64,000 nucleotides of DNA from a bacterium. Lineage in GTDB: Bacteria > Planctomycetota > SZUA-567. Positions 63,067 through 64,000 of the stretch are shown in pieces; positions within the stretch are counted from its first letter, which is position 1, and the number at the start of each line of letters is the position of its first letter. Location of the stretch: positions 23,435 through 87,434 of the forward strand of contig QKCJ01000037.1 in assembly GCA_003245715.1 (NCBI GenBank), read 5' to 3'. A model generated the notes under the pieces. It did not search any database. It worked only from the letters and a program-made list of their open reading frames with translations, and had not been told where the DNA came from. The position numbers and the translations under genes were made by a program.

Positions 63067-64000
63067 ATGCCAATGATCGTAGCTAACAATCTTAATGCAC
63101 TATCAACACGTCGTAACCTGAACCTTAACAACAGCGCTATGAGCAGCTCACTTGAAAAGCTCTCAAGCGGTTACAAAATCAACACCGGTAAAGATGACCC
63201 TTCAGGTCTTGTTATCAGTGAACAGTTAAGAGCTCAGAACGCTGGTCTGCAGCGCGCCGTTCAGAACACCCAGGAAGCTAACAACGTCCTCGGTATCGCT
63301 GAAGGCTCACTCAACGAGATGAATAGCATTCTCAAGAAAATGCGCCAGCTCGCTATCCACTCAGCCAACAACGGTGTTACCTCACCAGAGCAGGTCGCCG
63401 CTGACCAGGCTGAAGTTGACAGCTCAATTCAGACTATCGACCGTATCGCACGTACAACAAAGTATTCTGATCAGTTCCTTCTCAATGGTAACAAGCAGCT
63501 TTCATATGAAAGCTCAGTTCTCGTTACTGACTCAAACGACATGAAGCTTATCGATGAAGGACTTTCAGACCTGCGCCAGATCTTCAAGCGTGATGACTTC
63601 AAGCTCAATATCAACTTCTCAGGTGCCGGTACAGATTCAGATTCAAACACAATTGACAACGGTAACGAAGCAAAGAAGGGTTACTTTGAAATTTCAAAGA
63701 ACCAGTCTGCCGCTACACAGATTAATACCGGCTATACTGGCGACGAATCCGGCAAGAACTATACACTCAGCCAGGATCAGGCCTTTACCATCAGCGGTAA
63801 CGATGGCAGCCGTTATCTGAGCTTTGCCAAGGGTACACACCTCGGTGAAATGGTTTCATCAATCAACAGCGTTTCAGATTCAACCGGTGTTTCTGCAACT
63901 CTTATCTTTGACAGCTCAACAACTGTTACGGGCTCAACTGGTGCTTCTGCCGGCGTAACAACCATGTCAACCTCAAACCTCCACGCCACTGGTACTGCTG
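63067..64000 (+). CDS. fliC: Flagellin, 5' part, cut by the window edge
   Basis: The frame is open from the ATG at 63067 to the end of the window (311 codons). Its N-terminal D0/D1 region is typical flagellin: MIVANNLNALSTRRNLNLNN, LEKLSSGYKINTGKDDPSGL, and VQNTQEANNVLGIAEGSLNE followed by the ILKKMRQLAIHSANNG helix (about 91-106). A variable domain rich in Ser, Thr, Asp and Gly begins near 160. Flagellin is the filament subunit exported by the flagellar type III system. GGAGG nine bases before the ATG and strong codon bias suggest high expression. The C-terminal D0/D1 partner helices lie beyond the window. The Ser/Thr-rich outer region could be glycosylated. Confidence 0.95.
   Translation, partial: MPMIVANNLNALSTRRNLNLNNSAMSSSLEKLSSGYKINTGKDDPSGLVISEQLRAQNAGLQRAVQNTQEANNVLGIAEGSLNEMNSILKKMRQLAIHSANNGVTSPEQVAADQAEVDSSIQTIDRIARTTKYSDQFLLNGNKQLSYESSVLVTDSNDMKLIDEGLSDLRQIFKRDDFKLNINFSGAGTDSDSNTIDNGNEAKKGYFEISKNQSAATQINTGYTGDESGKNYTLSQDQAFTISGNDGSRYLSFAKGTHLGEMVSSINSVSDSTGVSATLIFDSSTTVTGSTGASAGVTTMSTSNLHATGTA

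Overview
The window is a stretch of bacterial chromosome with balanced base composition and dense, ordinary gene packing. It is probably from a motile diderm of the PVC group, with Lentisphaerota or a close relative as my best guess. The sequence shows an outer-membrane envelope (LptD-like, TolC-like, an RND pump, a lipoprotein) and motility (flagellin, a FliG homologue). It also carries a prepilin-like protein with a methylation helix, a pyrophosphate-type phosphofructokinase, and several glycan-degrading or sugar-modifying enzymes. The phylum call is inference from this mixture; no rRNA or other decisive marker is present. I see no CRISPR array, insertion sequence, prophage, tRNA or rRNA.

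Layout. 1-6300: truncated ChrA-type transporter, manA, a FmdB-like protein, murJ with an overlapping GNAT, a membrane TPR protein, hisB. 6330-9333: a minus-strand cluster of two TIM-barrel sugar isomerase-like proteins and a Gfo/Idh/MocA oxidoreductase, divergent from an AEC transporter. 10605-12994: TPR protein and nadB. 13007-19161: a carbohydrate island with a LacI-type regulator, a GH38 alpha-mannosidase and a divergent GH13 glucosidase, followed by a secreted sialate O-acetylesterase-like protein. 21228-28685: FliG-like protein, PPi-PFK, SatP-type permease, UDP-glucuronate epimerase, a small membrane protein, MtaB and an anchored nitrilase-fold protein that lacks its catalytic cysteine. 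28973-33513: lptD with a strong promoter, a TPR membrane protein, mnmA. 33547-36668: a pseudopilin-like protein, dnaA and a DnaA-box-rich 764-base gap that is the best candidate for the replication origin. 36669-45661: TolC-like protein, aspartase, an enlarged RND pump, a radical SAM protein, a Xer recombinase. 45669-50113: GT2 glycosyltransferase, a stand-alone receiver, two small unknown genes, groEL-groES. 50331-64000: a GT41 O-GlcNAc-transferase-like protein, a diguanylate cyclase, a TPR lipoprotein, AmmA, CvpA with MBOAT, metF, a GH57/DUF3536 protein, enolase and the 5' part of a flagellin gene.

The clearest regulatory story is a LacI-type operator (core CAAACGTTTG within AATCCAARCGTTTGYA) found three times. 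Two copies lie between the divergent mannosidase and GH13 genes, and one sits inside the putative manA promoter about 17 kb away. With the LacI-type gene downstream of the mannosidase, this suggests a small mannose-glycan regulon. Other points worth checking are the origin region, the FliG homologue without its FliF-binding domain, the cysteine-to-serine nitrilase-fold protein, a sigma-54-like promoter before flagellin, and two small unknown genes downstream of groEL.
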